From contig JAHDDE010000021.1 of the NCBI GenBank assembly GCA_020629515.1, positions 1-56,025 on the forward strand: a DNA stretch of 56,025 nt, in the 5' to 3' direction. The stretch's first letter is position 1. The number at the start of each line of letters is the position of its first letter. The notes beneath the pieces are model-generated. The model made no database searches, was not told where the DNA came from, and saw only the letters and a list, made by a program, of their open reading frames with translations. Made by a program: the position numbers and the translations under genes. Shown in pieces: positions 35,880 through 44,163 of the stretch. The stretch is from Saprospiraceae bacterium. Lineage in GTDB: Bacteria; Bacteroidota; Bacteroidia; Chitinophagales; Saprospiraceae.

Positions 35880-36464
35880 TTAGCTTAATTGACTTAAAGC
35901 CGCCTTAATTATAGACTCTACGCTGTTATGATCAGATAAGTTTATCTGGTTTAAGAGCTTATTAACTTTCTGTTTTTGAAAACCAAGAGCTAAAAGCGCT
36001 TCTAAAGCTTCATCCTTTAATCCATGTGATATGGTCATATTACTGTCTATGGCACCACCATCTTTTCTCAACTTATCTTTTAAATCAAGAATGACTCTCT
36101 TGGCTGTTTTGGGCCCGACACCTTTAACTTTTTTAAATGCCACATCATTCTCCGTCACAATTGCGGTCCTTATCTCTATAGGTGGCATCGAGGATAAAAT
36201 AATACGTGCCGTATTAGGTCCAATGCCTGATACAGATATCAAGTGAATGAACAAGCTTTTCTCCTCTAAATCAGAAAAACCATATAAACTTAGATCATCC
36301 TCTTTGACATTCAGATAAGTATAGAGCATTCCTTCTTTTTCATTTTCAATCTTGGAGTACGTATTAAGACTGATGTGTAAGTGATAGCCTACCCCAGCAG
36401 TATTTTCAATATATACCTCTGTCGGAGTCTTGACGGTATAGGTGCCTTTTATATATGCATACAT
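35880..36464 (-). CDS. ruvA: Holliday junction branch-migration protein RuvA
   Basis: DNA-binding subunit of the RuvAB motor, 194 aa. It starts MYAYIKGTYTVKTPTEVYIE (OB domain), followed by two helix-hairpin-helix motifs (LISVSGIGPNTARIIL and VKGVGPKTAKRVILDL) and the small C-terminal domain (KDEALEALLALGFQKQKV) that contacts RuvB. A longer open frame reaches 36503, but it would begin upstream of the -7 box at 36492-36499, so ATG 36464 is correct. It lies upstream of sprA in the same direction, 164 bases away. Confidence 0.95.
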   Translation of the reverse strand: MYAYIKGTYTVKTPTEVYIENTAGVGYHLHISLNTYSKIENEKEGMLYTYLNVKEDDLSLYGFSDLEEKSLFIHLISVSGIGPNTARIILSSMPPIEIRTAIVTENDVAFKKVKGVGPKTAKRVILDLKDKLRKDGGAIDSNMTISHGLKDEALEALLALGFQKQKVNKLLNQINLSDHNSVESIIKAALSQLS

Positions 36465-36491
36465 AATCTTAATATGAACTATCAAAAAAGG

Positions 36492-36499
36492 CAAAAGTA
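36492..36499 (-). promoter_or_regulatory. -7 promoter box for ruvA
   Basis: The minus strand reads TACTTTTG followed by CC, matching TAnnTTTG. Its position gives a leader of about 22 bases to ATG 36464 and rules out the longer start. Confidence 0.6.
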
Positions 36500-36529
36500 A
36501 CAATAGACTTCAGAATACAGATAAAGACT

Positions 36530-36537
36530 TAACTTTG
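36530..36537 (+). promoter_or_regulatory. -7 promoter box for purD
   Basis: TAACTTTG matches TAnnTTTG and lies 26 bases before ATG 36564. It is back to back with the ruvA box, 30 bases apart. Confidence 0.6.
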
Positions 36538-36563
36538 CCTTTCTAATCATTTCTCATTATTTA

Positions 36564-37829
36564 ATGAATATACTTATACTGGGAAGTGGAGGTAGAGAAC
36601 ATGCCTTCGCTTGGAAACTCAGCCAAAGTCCTAACTGTGACAACCTATATATAGCACCAGGAAACGCTGGGACATCACAAATAGGTACTAATCTCGAAAT
36701 TGACATTATGGACTTTGAGCAAGTGCTCAAAGTCGTAGAAAAATTTGATATAGAAATACTACTGGTTGGTCCAGAGGCCCCATTAGTTGCTGGAATTACA
36801 GATTTTTTCAAAGCCGAAAAACCCTCTGTGCAAGTGATTGGTCCGAGTAAAAAAGGGGCACTATTAGAAGGTAGCAAAGCTTTTGCTAAAGAGTTCATGA
36901 AAGAATATGATATCCCAACAGCACAGTATCTCGAAGTCACAGAGCACAATCTGCAAGAAGGCTTCGAAAGAATAAATAACTCCAAAGGGCCATATGTGCT
37001 CAAAGCCGATGGCCTTGCCGCTGGTAAAGGAGTGTTAATTATTGATCAGGCGGAAGAAGCTAAAAGAGAATTAAAAGCCATGATCGAGGGGAAGTTTGGT
37101 TCTGCCAGCCAAACAGTGGTCATAGAAGAATTTTTGGACGGAATAGAATTTTCAGTTTTTATATTAACAGATGGCCAGTATTATGCTTTGCTACCTATAG
37201 CTAAAGACTACAAAAGAATAGGTGAAAAAGATACAGGCCCTAATACAGGAGGCATGGGAGCTGTATCACCAGTGCCATTTGTTGACAGAGAGTTGCTCGA
37301 TAAAGTACGACAAAAAATTATACTTCCCACCTTAAGTGGTTTACAAGATCGCCAGATCGATTATGAGGGTTTTATATTTTTTGGGCTAATCAATGTAGGT
37401 GGTGAACCATATGTGATAGAGTATAATTGTAGAATGGGAGATCCTGAAACTGAAGTCGTGTTACCCCGTTTAGAAAATGATCTTTTAGATCTATTTGAGG
37501 CACTTCGAGAGCAAGACCTCTACGAAATACCGATCGATAAGAAAGCTGGCTTCGCAACAACTATGGTTTTGGTATCCGGTGGATATCCCGGTTCTTACGA
37601 AAAAGGGAAAGAAATCTCCAATTTAACCGATTTTAAAGAATCTTTAATATTCCATTCTGGAACCAAGGAGAACCATGGAAAAGTTGTTACCAATGGTGGC
37701 AGAGTTTTAGCCTTAACATCATTTGGAGAGTCAATTGAAGACGCAATCGAGCAATCCAAAAAATTGGCTCAACAGATTAACTTTGAGGGTAAAAATTATA
37801 GGAAGGATATAGGCTTTGATTTAATCTAA
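36564..37829 (+). CDS. purD: Phosphoribosylamine-glycine ligase
   Basis: ATP-grasp enzyme of 421 aa that joins glycine to phosphoribosylamine in purine synthesis. Landmarks in order: LILGSGGREHAFAWKL (N-terminal domain), YIAPGNAGTSQIG, VGPEAPLVAG, VLKADGLAAGKGVLI (ATP-grasp loop), KRIGEKDTGPNTGGMGAVSP, and YNCRMGDPETEVVLPRL (metal site). Length and motifs match the family closely. It is divergent from ruvA, each with its own promoter box. Confidence 0.96.
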   Translation: MNILILGSGGREHAFAWKLSQSPNCDNLYIAPGNAGTSQIGTNLEIDIMDFEQVLKVVEKFDIEILLVGPEAPLVAGITDFFKAEKPSVQVIGPSKKGALLEGSKAFAKEFMKEYDIPTAQYLEVTEHNLQEGFERINNSKGPYVLKADGLAAGKGVLIIDQAEEAKRELKAMIEGKFGSASQTVVIEEFLDGIEFSVFILTDGQYYALLPIAKDYKRIGEKDTGPNTGGMGAVSPVPFVDRELLDKVRQKIILPTLSGLQDRQIDYEGFIFFGLINVGGEPYVIEYNCRMGDPETEVVLPRLENDLLDLFEALREQDLYEIPIDKKAGFATTMVLVSGGYPGSYEKGKEISNLTDFKESLIFHSGTKENHGKVVTNGGRVLALTSFGESIEDAIEQSKKLAQQINFEGKNYRKDIGFDLI

Positions 37830-37902
37830 TGTTTTGTATATCAGATAATGCTCTAATACCGTTTAAACTATCTATCACAAGAATTAATGTCTTAAGTAGA
37901 AA

Positions 37903-39867
37903 ATGATAAAGATAAATACCTCCTTTCTCGTCGCACTGGCTTTTATGATTTTTGGCAGCGTGATTGGTCAAGAAAACCCAATTCTATTCTCGGTTAAGGA
38001 TAATGATGTAACTGTTTCTGAATTTAAATATATCTACGAAAAAAATAATCGAGATGAAGCTGACTATTCTAAAGAAAGTATAGAAGAGTACTTAGATCTA
38101 TACATCAACTTTAAACTCAAGGTAGAAAGAGCCAAAGAAATGGGTATGCATACTAAAGAATCTTATCAAAAAGAGTTAGATGGATACCGAAAGCAATTAG
38201 CCGATTCTTATGTCATAGATAGAGAGGTAATTGACGAAATTGTTGATGAGATATATGAGAGAAAAAAATATGACATACAAGTCAAACATATCTTAATCAA
38301 TCTTAAAAGAAAGGCTAATGAGGGGGAGGAAAGATACGCCAAAATGCGCTTGTCTAAAGTGACAAAAGCTTTAAATGAGGGGCAAGATTTTGACGAAGTG
38401 GCTAAGACATATTCTGATGATAAAGGATCTGCACAATATGGTGGAGATATCGGATATATGACCGCTGCATTGCCTAATGGCTATGTAGAATTAGAGCATG
38501 CCATGTACACCACAGAAGTGGGCGAAATAAGTGGACCAATACGGACAGATCTGGGATACCATTATGTACAAGTTGTCAGTAAAAGACCTGCAAGGGGAAA
38601 AATTGAGGCTCAGCATATACTGGTGAAGAAAAAAAATCCGAAAAGAACACCAGAACAAGCGAAGAGCAAAATATATGACATCCACGCCAAACTGGTCAAG
38701 AATCCTAACCACTTCGATATGATGGCAAAAACGCTTTCGGAAGACAAAAAGACCAAGGACAAAAATGGAGAGCTAGGTTTTTTTGGTATAGGTGAATTAG
38801 AAACATCATTTGAAGACGCAGCTTTTGAGTTGAAAAACGATGGAGACGTCTCATTACCTGTCGAGACCGCTATAGGATGGCATATAATAAAACGAAAGAG
38901 TAAGAAAACCCCAGATACTAAAGAACAGTTGAAAGCAATGGTCAAAGGACAACTCAATACAGGAGAAAGATTTGATCTTCAAAAGATAAAAGTTGTTGAT
39001 AATATAAAGACAGAAGCAAATTTTAAAGAAAATAGAGCATTCCTTAGCTCATTCAGAGATTCTTTAGACTTTTCTTTTTTTGAATTTAATTGGGTTATCC
39101 CCGATTATCCAGATCTAGTACTCTTTAATTATGCTAAAGAGAACTTTACCTTGTCAGATTTCGCTCAATATGTCAAACAAAATAATAAAGGCAGACAAAG
39201 AGGTAAATCACAAGGACTGGATTGGGCTGTAGAAGACTTGTATAATCGCTATGTTCAGAATCAGGCTATTGCTTATGTGGAGAGCCAATTAGAGTCGAGA
39301 TACGTAGAGTTCAAAAATCTCTTGAGAGAATATGAGGAAGGTATTTTACTTTTTGAAATTACTAAAAATGAAGTTTGGGATAAAGCTTCAAGAGATACAT
39401 CTGCACTAACAAAATACTACAATAAGAACAAGAAAAAATATATTTGGGAGCCAAGAGCAGATATCACCAAGTTCACTCTAAGAACAGTCAACGAATCATT
39501 GATTAACAGTATTATGGTTTATGCAGCGACTCATAGCACGGAGGAAGTACTTGCCAAGTATAACTCTAGTAAAGAAATGGTTATGGCGGAAACCAATAAA
39601 GTAGAAATCAGCAGTGACCTCTCAAAAGGAATATTATTCAAACCAAGTAGTACCTCAAAGCCAAAAATCAATCAAAGATTAAAGCTTACTACATTTAGAA
39701 AAGTGGAAAAAACCTATCCTGCTGGACAAAAGACACTTAGAGAATCAAGAGGATATGTCATATCTGACTATCAAGATCAGTTAGAAAAAGATTGGATAGA
39801 GCAATTGAGGTCATCTTTTGATGTAAAAGTCAACAAGAAGGTACTTAAAAGCATAACCATTAAATAA
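37903..39867 (+). CDS. Periplasmic parvulin-type peptidyl-prolyl isomerase, two domains
   Basis: Exported foldase of 654 aa with a signal peptide (FLVALAFMIFGSVIG). An N-terminal helical region leads into two PpiC rotamase domains at about 120-225 (VKHILINL, GGDIGYMT, LGYHYVQV) and 230-335 (AQHILVKK, NGELGFFGIGELE, IGWHIIKR). A long C-terminal part (about 340-654) has no recognised domain. Family members assist folding of outer-membrane and secreted proteins. It is the first of three foldase genes in a row, and the next begins 9 bases later. Confidence 0.88.
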   Translation: MIKINTSFLVALAFMIFGSVIGQENPILFSVKDNDVTVSEFKYIYEKNNRDEADYSKESIEEYLDLYINFKLKVERAKEMGMHTKESYQKELDGYRKQLADSYVIDREVIDEIVDEIYERKKYDIQVKHILINLKRKANEGEERYAKMRLSKVTKALNEGQDFDEVAKTYSDDKGSAQYGGDIGYMTAALPNGYVELEHAMYTTEVGEISGPIRTDLGYHYVQVVSKRPARGKIEAQHILVKKKNPKRTPEQAKSKIYDIHAKLVKNPNHFDMMAKTLSEDKKTKDKNGELGFFGIGELETSFEDAAFELKNDGDVSLPVETAIGWHIIKRKSKKTPDTKEQLKAMVKGQLNTGERFDLQKIKVVDNIKTEANFKENRAFLSSFRDSLDFSFFEFNWVIPDYPDLVLFNYAKENFTLSDFAQYVKQNNKGRQRGKSQGLDWAVEDLYNRYVQNQAIAYVESQLESRYVEFKNLLREYEEGILLFEITKNEVWDKASRDTSALTKYYNKNKKKYIWEPRADITKFTLRTVNESLINSIMVYAATHSTEEVLAKYNSSKEMVMAETNKVEISSDLSKGILFKPSSTSKPKINQRLKLTTFRKVEKTYPAGQKTLRESRGYVISDYQDQLEKDWIEQLRSSFDVKVNKKVLKSITIK

Positions 39868-39876
39868 CCATCTCGG

Positions 39877-40737
39877 GTGTATACTAAGAAGATTAATAAG
39901 ATATCCAAAGGTTTAATCTTTTCATATAGTAGCGCCATTCTACTGATGGTCAGTTGTCAAAAAAATAGGAATACATCAAATGAAACCCACAAAATAGTTG
40001 TAGCCCAAGTTGACAATACCAAGCTCTATCAAAGTGAACTGAACACAGTAATTCATCCATCTATCAATAGATCTGATAGTACTGCCCTTGCGGATGCTTA
40101 TATTGATCAATGGGTTAGGGATCAACTCATCATGAAAGAAGCTGCCAAGTATTCTTCTCAGGACGGCGAGATTGAAAAATTAGTGAGAGATTATAGACAA
40201 AAACTTATTCGTTTCAATTTTGAAAATAAAATCATTAGCGAGAGGTTTGATACGATTGTTTCAGATAAAGAGATGACAGAATTTTATGAAAAACGTAAGG
40301 AACAGTTTGTACTTAAAGAAGCCTTATTCCTAATTGATTTAGTAAAGGTCCCAACCTCTACTAAAAAATTGTCGACCATTTATACTAATTGGAGTAATGA
40401 TAGACCACTATTGAATGTTTCTATTGACTCGACATTTCAAGCACTTGTTGAAAAAAGATGGTATACTTGGGCGCAAATTGAGCAAATCACTCAAAAATTC
40501 AATAAAACTAAGGCCCAGCGGCCTTCGTCACAGAGAATCAAAGAAGGTGAATATGAATATTTTCTTAAAGTAATAGAATATAGAGGATCAAAAGATATAT
40601 CACCACTACCTTACATCTCTGAACAATTGAAACAGATGATTTTGCATCAAAGAAAATTAGAATTGTTAGAATCTTACAAGAGCGAACTTTATAATCAGGC
40701 AATAGAGGACAATCTTATAAAAATTGGAGATAGATGA
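39877..40737 (+). CDS. Putative foldase-like lipoprotein
   Basis: Protein of 286 aa starting with GTG, with a hydrophobic N-terminus ending LLMVSCQK, which resembles a lipoprotein cleavage site (Cys as first mature residue). The following segment (VVAQVDNTKLYQSELNTVI, then ALADAYIDQWVRDQLIMKEA) looks like the SurA-type N-terminal chaperone region, but no PpiC rotamase domain is clear. It probably acts as a chaperone without isomerase activity. It lies between two PpiC-domain genes, 9 bases after the first and with an ATGA overlap with the third. The GTG start is the only plausible one for the signal. Confidence 0.7.
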   Translation: MYTKKINKISKGLIFSYSSAILLMVSCQKNRNTSNETHKIVVAQVDNTKLYQSELNTVIHPSINRSDSTALADAYIDQWVRDQLIMKEAAKYSSQDGEIEKLVRDYRQKLIRFNFENKIISERFDTIVSDKEMTEFYEKRKEQFVLKEALFLIDLVKVPTSTKKLSTIYTNWSNDRPLLNVSIDSTFQALVEKRWYTWAQIEQITQKFNKTKAQRPSSQRIKEGEYEYFLKVIEYRGSKDISPLPYISEQLKQMILHQRKLELLESYKSELYNQAIEDNLIKIGDR

Positions 40738-42104
40738 GAATTTTGTTTACCGTTATAATTGCAATATTTAGTGGCTATACTATTTTGGGTCAATCTCAAC
40801 CATTGATATTAGACAAAATAATAGCTAAAGTGGGTGGCGAATACATTCTTTACTCAGAAGTACAAGAATTGTATAGCTATGCCAAGGCTCAAAATCCTGA
40901 ATATGGTCCTGAAGTACAATGCCAGATTATTGAACAATTATTTGGTAAAGCCTTATTATTAGATCAAGCTAAGCTTGATAGTATCGAAATCTCTAATGTT
41001 GAAATAGAAGTCGAATTGCAAAGACGTATTGACTATATTTTACAGCAGATGGGTGGAAGTGAAGAGCAGTTCATCAACTATTATGGTAAAACACCATTGG
41101 AGCAAAAAGAAGAAATGAGAGAACCCCTTAAGGAAGATCTCATACAACAACGCATACAAGGACAATTAATTCAGGAAGTATCAATTACTCCCAAAGAAGT
41201 AGTGGCCTACTTCGAACAGATACCTAAGGATAGTCTTCCATTCCTAAATGCCGAAGTAGAGTTGGGAGAAATCCTCATGAAAACTATTATTTCTGAAAAA
41301 AATAAATCGGCAGCTAAAGAAAAATTGGAGAAAATACGAAAGAGGATTGTTGAAGACAACGAAGATTTTGCTGAATTAGCATCCATATTTTCTGATGATG
41401 GTTCCGCTCGATCAGGTGGAGACTTAGGCTGGGCAAAGAGAGGGTCATATGTCCCAGAATTTGAAGCAACTGCCTACAATTTAGAGATCGGCGAAATATC
41501 CGAAGTGATCGAAACACAGTTCGGCTATCACCTATTAGAATTATTAGGACGACGAGGCAACAATATTAATGTGCGCCATATACTTATCAAACCAGAAGTA
41601 ACTGAAGAGGATATCTCTCATACTAAGGCAGTTTTGGACTCGGTAGCACTTGCATTAAGAATTGATACGATAGACTTCGAAGTTGCAGTAAGATTATATT
41701 CTAATAGCGAATCACAGAGCTATAATAATGCGGGGAGAATGAATAATCCTAAATCTGGTGATACCTTTTGGGAGACAGCAGACCTACCCTATCAAATATA
41801 TTTTGCAATAGAGAACTTAGAAGTTGGTGATATTTCGGAAATCTTAGAATTTGAAGAGCGTGGGGAGAAGATATACAAGATCATAAAACTGTTATCTAAA
41901 ACTAAGCCTCACAGGGCAAGTTTAGAGACCGACTATGCCAAAATCCAAGATTATGCTAAAGAAAGTAAGAAGAATGAATACTTCAATAATTGGGTAGAAC
42001 AAAAGATCAACTCAACCTATATCACTATAATTGATGACTTCAAGTCTTGCCCAAATTTGGATAGATTTGTTAACAAAGAGAATTACTCTTCACTCCGCCC
42101 TTAA
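40734..42104 (+). CDS. SurA-like peptidyl-prolyl isomerase
   Basis: Exported foldase of 456 aa. Signal peptide at about 1-19 (ILFTVIIAIFSGYTILGQ), SurA-type N-terminal chaperone region (LDKIIAKVGGEYILYSEVQE), then a PpiC domain at about 175-265 (VELGEILMK, SGGDLGWAKRGSYVPEF, FGYHLLELLGRRG) and a second, more diverged one after VRHILIKPEV. SurA helps outer-membrane proteins reach the Bam complex. The gene starts in an ATGA overlap with the lipoprotein gene, so all three foldase genes form one unit. Large barrels such as SprA are possible clients. Confidence 0.88.
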   Translation: MRILFTVIIAIFSGYTILGQSQPLILDKIIAKVGGEYILYSEVQELYSYAKAQNPEYGPEVQCQIIEQLFGKALLLDQAKLDSIEISNVEIEVELQRRIDYILQQMGGSEEQFINYYGKTPLEQKEEMREPLKEDLIQQRIQGQLIQEVSITPKEVVAYFEQIPKDSLPFLNAEVELGEILMKTIISEKNKSAAKEKLEKIRKRIVEDNEDFAELASIFSDDGSARSGGDLGWAKRGSYVPEFEATAYNLEIGEISEVIETQFGYHLLELLGRRGNNINVRHILIKPEVTEEDISHTKAVLDSVALALRIDTIDFEVAVRLYSNSESQSYNNAGRMNNPKSGDTFWETADLPYQIYFAIENLEVGDISEILEFEERGEKIYKIIKLLSKTKPHRASLETDYAKIQDYAKESKKNEYFNNWVEQKINSTYITIIDDFKSCPNLDRFVNKENYSSLRP

Positions 42105-42224
42105 TAGAATTTCAAGTAAGTTTTAAACTTTGCATTAACATCTTTTCTACCACAAACACCAGTTGGTCGAAGAAACTCTTTGTGATGGAGTAATTGAGAT
42201 ATTTTTAATGAAAAAATATCAAAG

Positions 42225-43025
42225 ATGCTTTCACATGAAATAGACTATCGCATATATGGGGAGGAAATGCAGTATGTAGAGATTGAATTAGATCCCTACG
42301 AAACTGTAATTGCAGAGCCTGGCAGTTTTCTCATGATGCAAGAAGACATACAGATGAAAACAATTTTTGGCGATGGCTCCCAAAAAGACGAAGGAATCTG
42401 GGGAAAAGTTTTTTCTGCAAGCAAAAGAGTGTTAGTTGGAGAAAAACTATTTATGACGGCCTTTACCCATACGGGAGAGGGCAAACAAAAGGTTTCATTC
42501 GCATCCCCATATCCTGGTAAAATTATTCCCATACAACTGTCCCAGACTGACAACAAAATCATTTGTCAAAAGGACTCATTCCTATGTGCTGCAAAGGGTG
42601 CATCAGTAGGAATTGAATTTTCAAAAAAAATGGGTCGAGGATTCTTTGGAGGAGAAGGATTCATCATGCAAAAAATAGAAGGTGATGGGCTCGCCTTTCT
42701 CCATGCAGGTGGATATATAGTAGAGAAAGAACTGGAATATGGCGAACACCTAAGAGTAGATACAGGCTGCCTTGTCGGTTTTACTCAAGATATTGACTAT
42801 GATATTACTTTCGTCGGTGGGATCAAAAATACTGTCTTTGGTGGCGAAGGCTTATTCTTTGCTAGTTTGGTAGGACCAGGTAAGGTATGGATTCAGACAT
42901 TACCCATCAGCCGCCTAGCAGATCGTATTTTATCTAATTCTAAAGGCTATTTTGGTAAAGGTAAAGGAGAAGGAAGTATATTAGGAGGATTAGGAGATCT
43001 GTTAGATGGAGATGGTTTTTTATAA
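42225..43025 (+). CDS. TIGR00266/AIM24 family protein
   Basis: Protein of 266 aa of the TIGR00266 family related to yeast mitochondrial AIM24. Visible features are the start VEIELDPYETVIAEPGSFLM, MGRGFFGGEGFIMQKIEGDG with its glycine-rich turn, LRVDTGCLVGFTQDIDYDI, and the repeated NTVFGGEGLFFASLVGPGKV. The fold is a beta prism. The C-terminus is glycine-rich (GKGEGSILGGLGDLLDGDG). The biochemical role of the family is not established. No signal peptide is present. Confidence 0.88.
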   Translation: MLSHEIDYRIYGEEMQYVEIELDPYETVIAEPGSFLMMQEDIQMKTIFGDGSQKDEGIWGKVFSASKRVLVGEKLFMTAFTHTGEGKQKVSFASPYPGKIIPIQLSQTDNKIICQKDSFLCAAKGASVGIEFSKKMGRGFFGGEGFIMQKIEGDGLAFLHAGGYIVEKELEYGEHLRVDTGCLVGFTQDIDYDITFVGGIKNTVFGGEGLFFASLVGPGKVWIQTLPISRLADRILSNSKGYFGKGKGEGSILGGLGDLLDGDGFL

Positions 43026-43121
43026 AAATCCACATCAGGTAGAGATCTCCAACCGAAATTAAGGCCTTGATCAACTATAATAATTACATGGATATTCAAA
43101 CTACCTTGATTAGACTTGCAC

Positions 43122-43155
43122 AAAAAAAGAGCGGCATACCCCCCAGTAGCCGCTC
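43122..43155 (-). terminator. Minus-strand terminator hairpin in the intergenic region
   Basis: GAGCGGC (43129-43135) pairs with GCCGCTC (43149-43155), and the minus strand continues with seven T (43128-43122). No annotated minus-strand gene ends here. Confidence 0.6.
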
Positions 43156-43338
43156 CGAAATCTCCAATACTTAATCCCTTAAGTATTTTCAAAAGTTAAA
43201 GAACTTGTCTATCCTATAGCATAATTCTTGCCAGACTGCATTTACAATGTGGTAGAAAACATATTTAATTAATTATAATTGTATAAAATATTGAATTATA
43301 GCGATTAGAATAAATGGACAAATAGTATATGTTAAAAT

Positions 43339-43346
43339 CAAATGTA
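43339..43346 (-). promoter_or_regulatory. Candidate -7 box for a minus-strand RNA
   Basis: The minus strand reads TACATTTG, matching TAnnTTTG. It lies about 190 bases before the minus-strand terminator. There is no -33 TTG, so this is weak. Confidence 0.25.
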
Positions 43347-43361
43347 TCTTAACCCCCTTTC

Positions 43362-44072
43362 ATGGTAGTAAAAGCGCATTTTTCTCCTATTTGTTACCTC
43401 GCTTGTATTTTTCTAATTTTAATAGGATCCATCGTTCCTGTACGCTCTCAAAGTATTGATACCACTACGAGTAGATTATGGACCTCACTGTCATTTATGA
43501 CAATTGGAGTGATTACTAATCAATCCCCTCTAAAAGAAAATCTGCAGTCTGACCTAATCAATACGTTTGGTTCTACGGAGAGTAATATTGATGACTACAT
43601 ATCATATATACCCACTTTACAAGTTTTGGGACATAAATTATCTAAGGGGGACAAACATCAATATCATTTTGAACAATATCTCATAAGTACAGGGAGCTGC
43701 TTAATAGTTACCTATGGACTCAAATTCTTATTGAATCAGAAGCGGCCCAATGGAGGATCATTAGCTTTTCCCTCGGGACATACCTCATTTGCTTTTTCTA
43801 CAGCGACTGTCAATTTTCAAATTCTCAAAAAGGACTTTCCCTTTTGGGCTTATATGTCTTATCTCCCTGCAGCGGCAACTGGTATGTTTAGGATAATGCG
43901 GAATAAACATTGGCATTCAGATGTGCTGTTTGGGGCGGGATTGGGTATACTGAGCACACAACTAAGCTATAGATTGAGGCCAAATAAACTGACTAATTAT
44001 GCTAATAAAAACTCCAGCACCTTACATTTTGGCACAAATGTCAATGGCATCAGCCTGAGTCTACGCTTCTAA
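43362..44072 (+). CDS. PAP2 family phosphatase
   Basis: Membrane-associated acid phosphatase of 236 aa. The N-terminus has a signal or membrane helix (LACIFLILIGSIVPVRSQ). The three PAP2 motifs are KFLLNQKRP (Lys121, Arg128, Pro129), PSGHT (137-141) and FRIMRNKHWHSD (Arg177, His183, Asp187). These enzymes remove phosphate from lipids such as undecaprenyl pyrophosphate or phosphatidate. A link to lipid carrier recycling in this glycan-rich genome segment is plausible, but the substrate is unknown. Confidence 0.88.
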   Translation: MVVKAHFSPICYLACIFLILIGSIVPVRSQSIDTTTSRLWTSLSFMTIGVITNQSPLKENLQSDLINTFGSTESNIDDYISYIPTLQVLGHKLSKGDKHQYHFEQYLISTGSCLIVTYGLKFLLNQKRPNGGSLAFPSGHTSFAFSTATVNFQILKKDFPFWAYMSYLPAAATGMFRIMRNKHWHSDVLFGAGLGILSTQLSYRLRPNKLTNYANKNSSTLHFGTNVNGISLSLRF

Positions 44073-44163
44073 ATGACAAAATGTCCTCTAATCCCCGTTG
44101 GCATATGCTTTGATCAAGGTAGGGATATATTAAACTGAATAATTCCTTATAAAATAAAGTAAT

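Larger units (their letters stand above)
43026..43361. other. 336-base intergenic region, possible minus-strand RNA
   Basis: No convincing protein gene. It contains a hairpin with a U tract on the minus strand (43122-43155) and, upstream of it on that strand, a TACATTTG box at 43346-43339. Together these could bound a short RNA of about 210 bases. The plus strand shows no terminator for the AIM24-like gene. The rest is AT-rich without clear structure. Confidence 0.35.

Noticed and set aside
36465-36503. Longer RuvA N-terminus
   Set aside because: It would start upstream of the -7 box at 36492-36499, and RuvA begins with MYAYIKG in the family pattern.
42947-43192. Minus-strand 81-residue frame over the end of the AIM24-like gene
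   Set aside because: It runs through a terminator hairpin and its U tract and into the well-supported plus-strand gene, with no recognisable motif.
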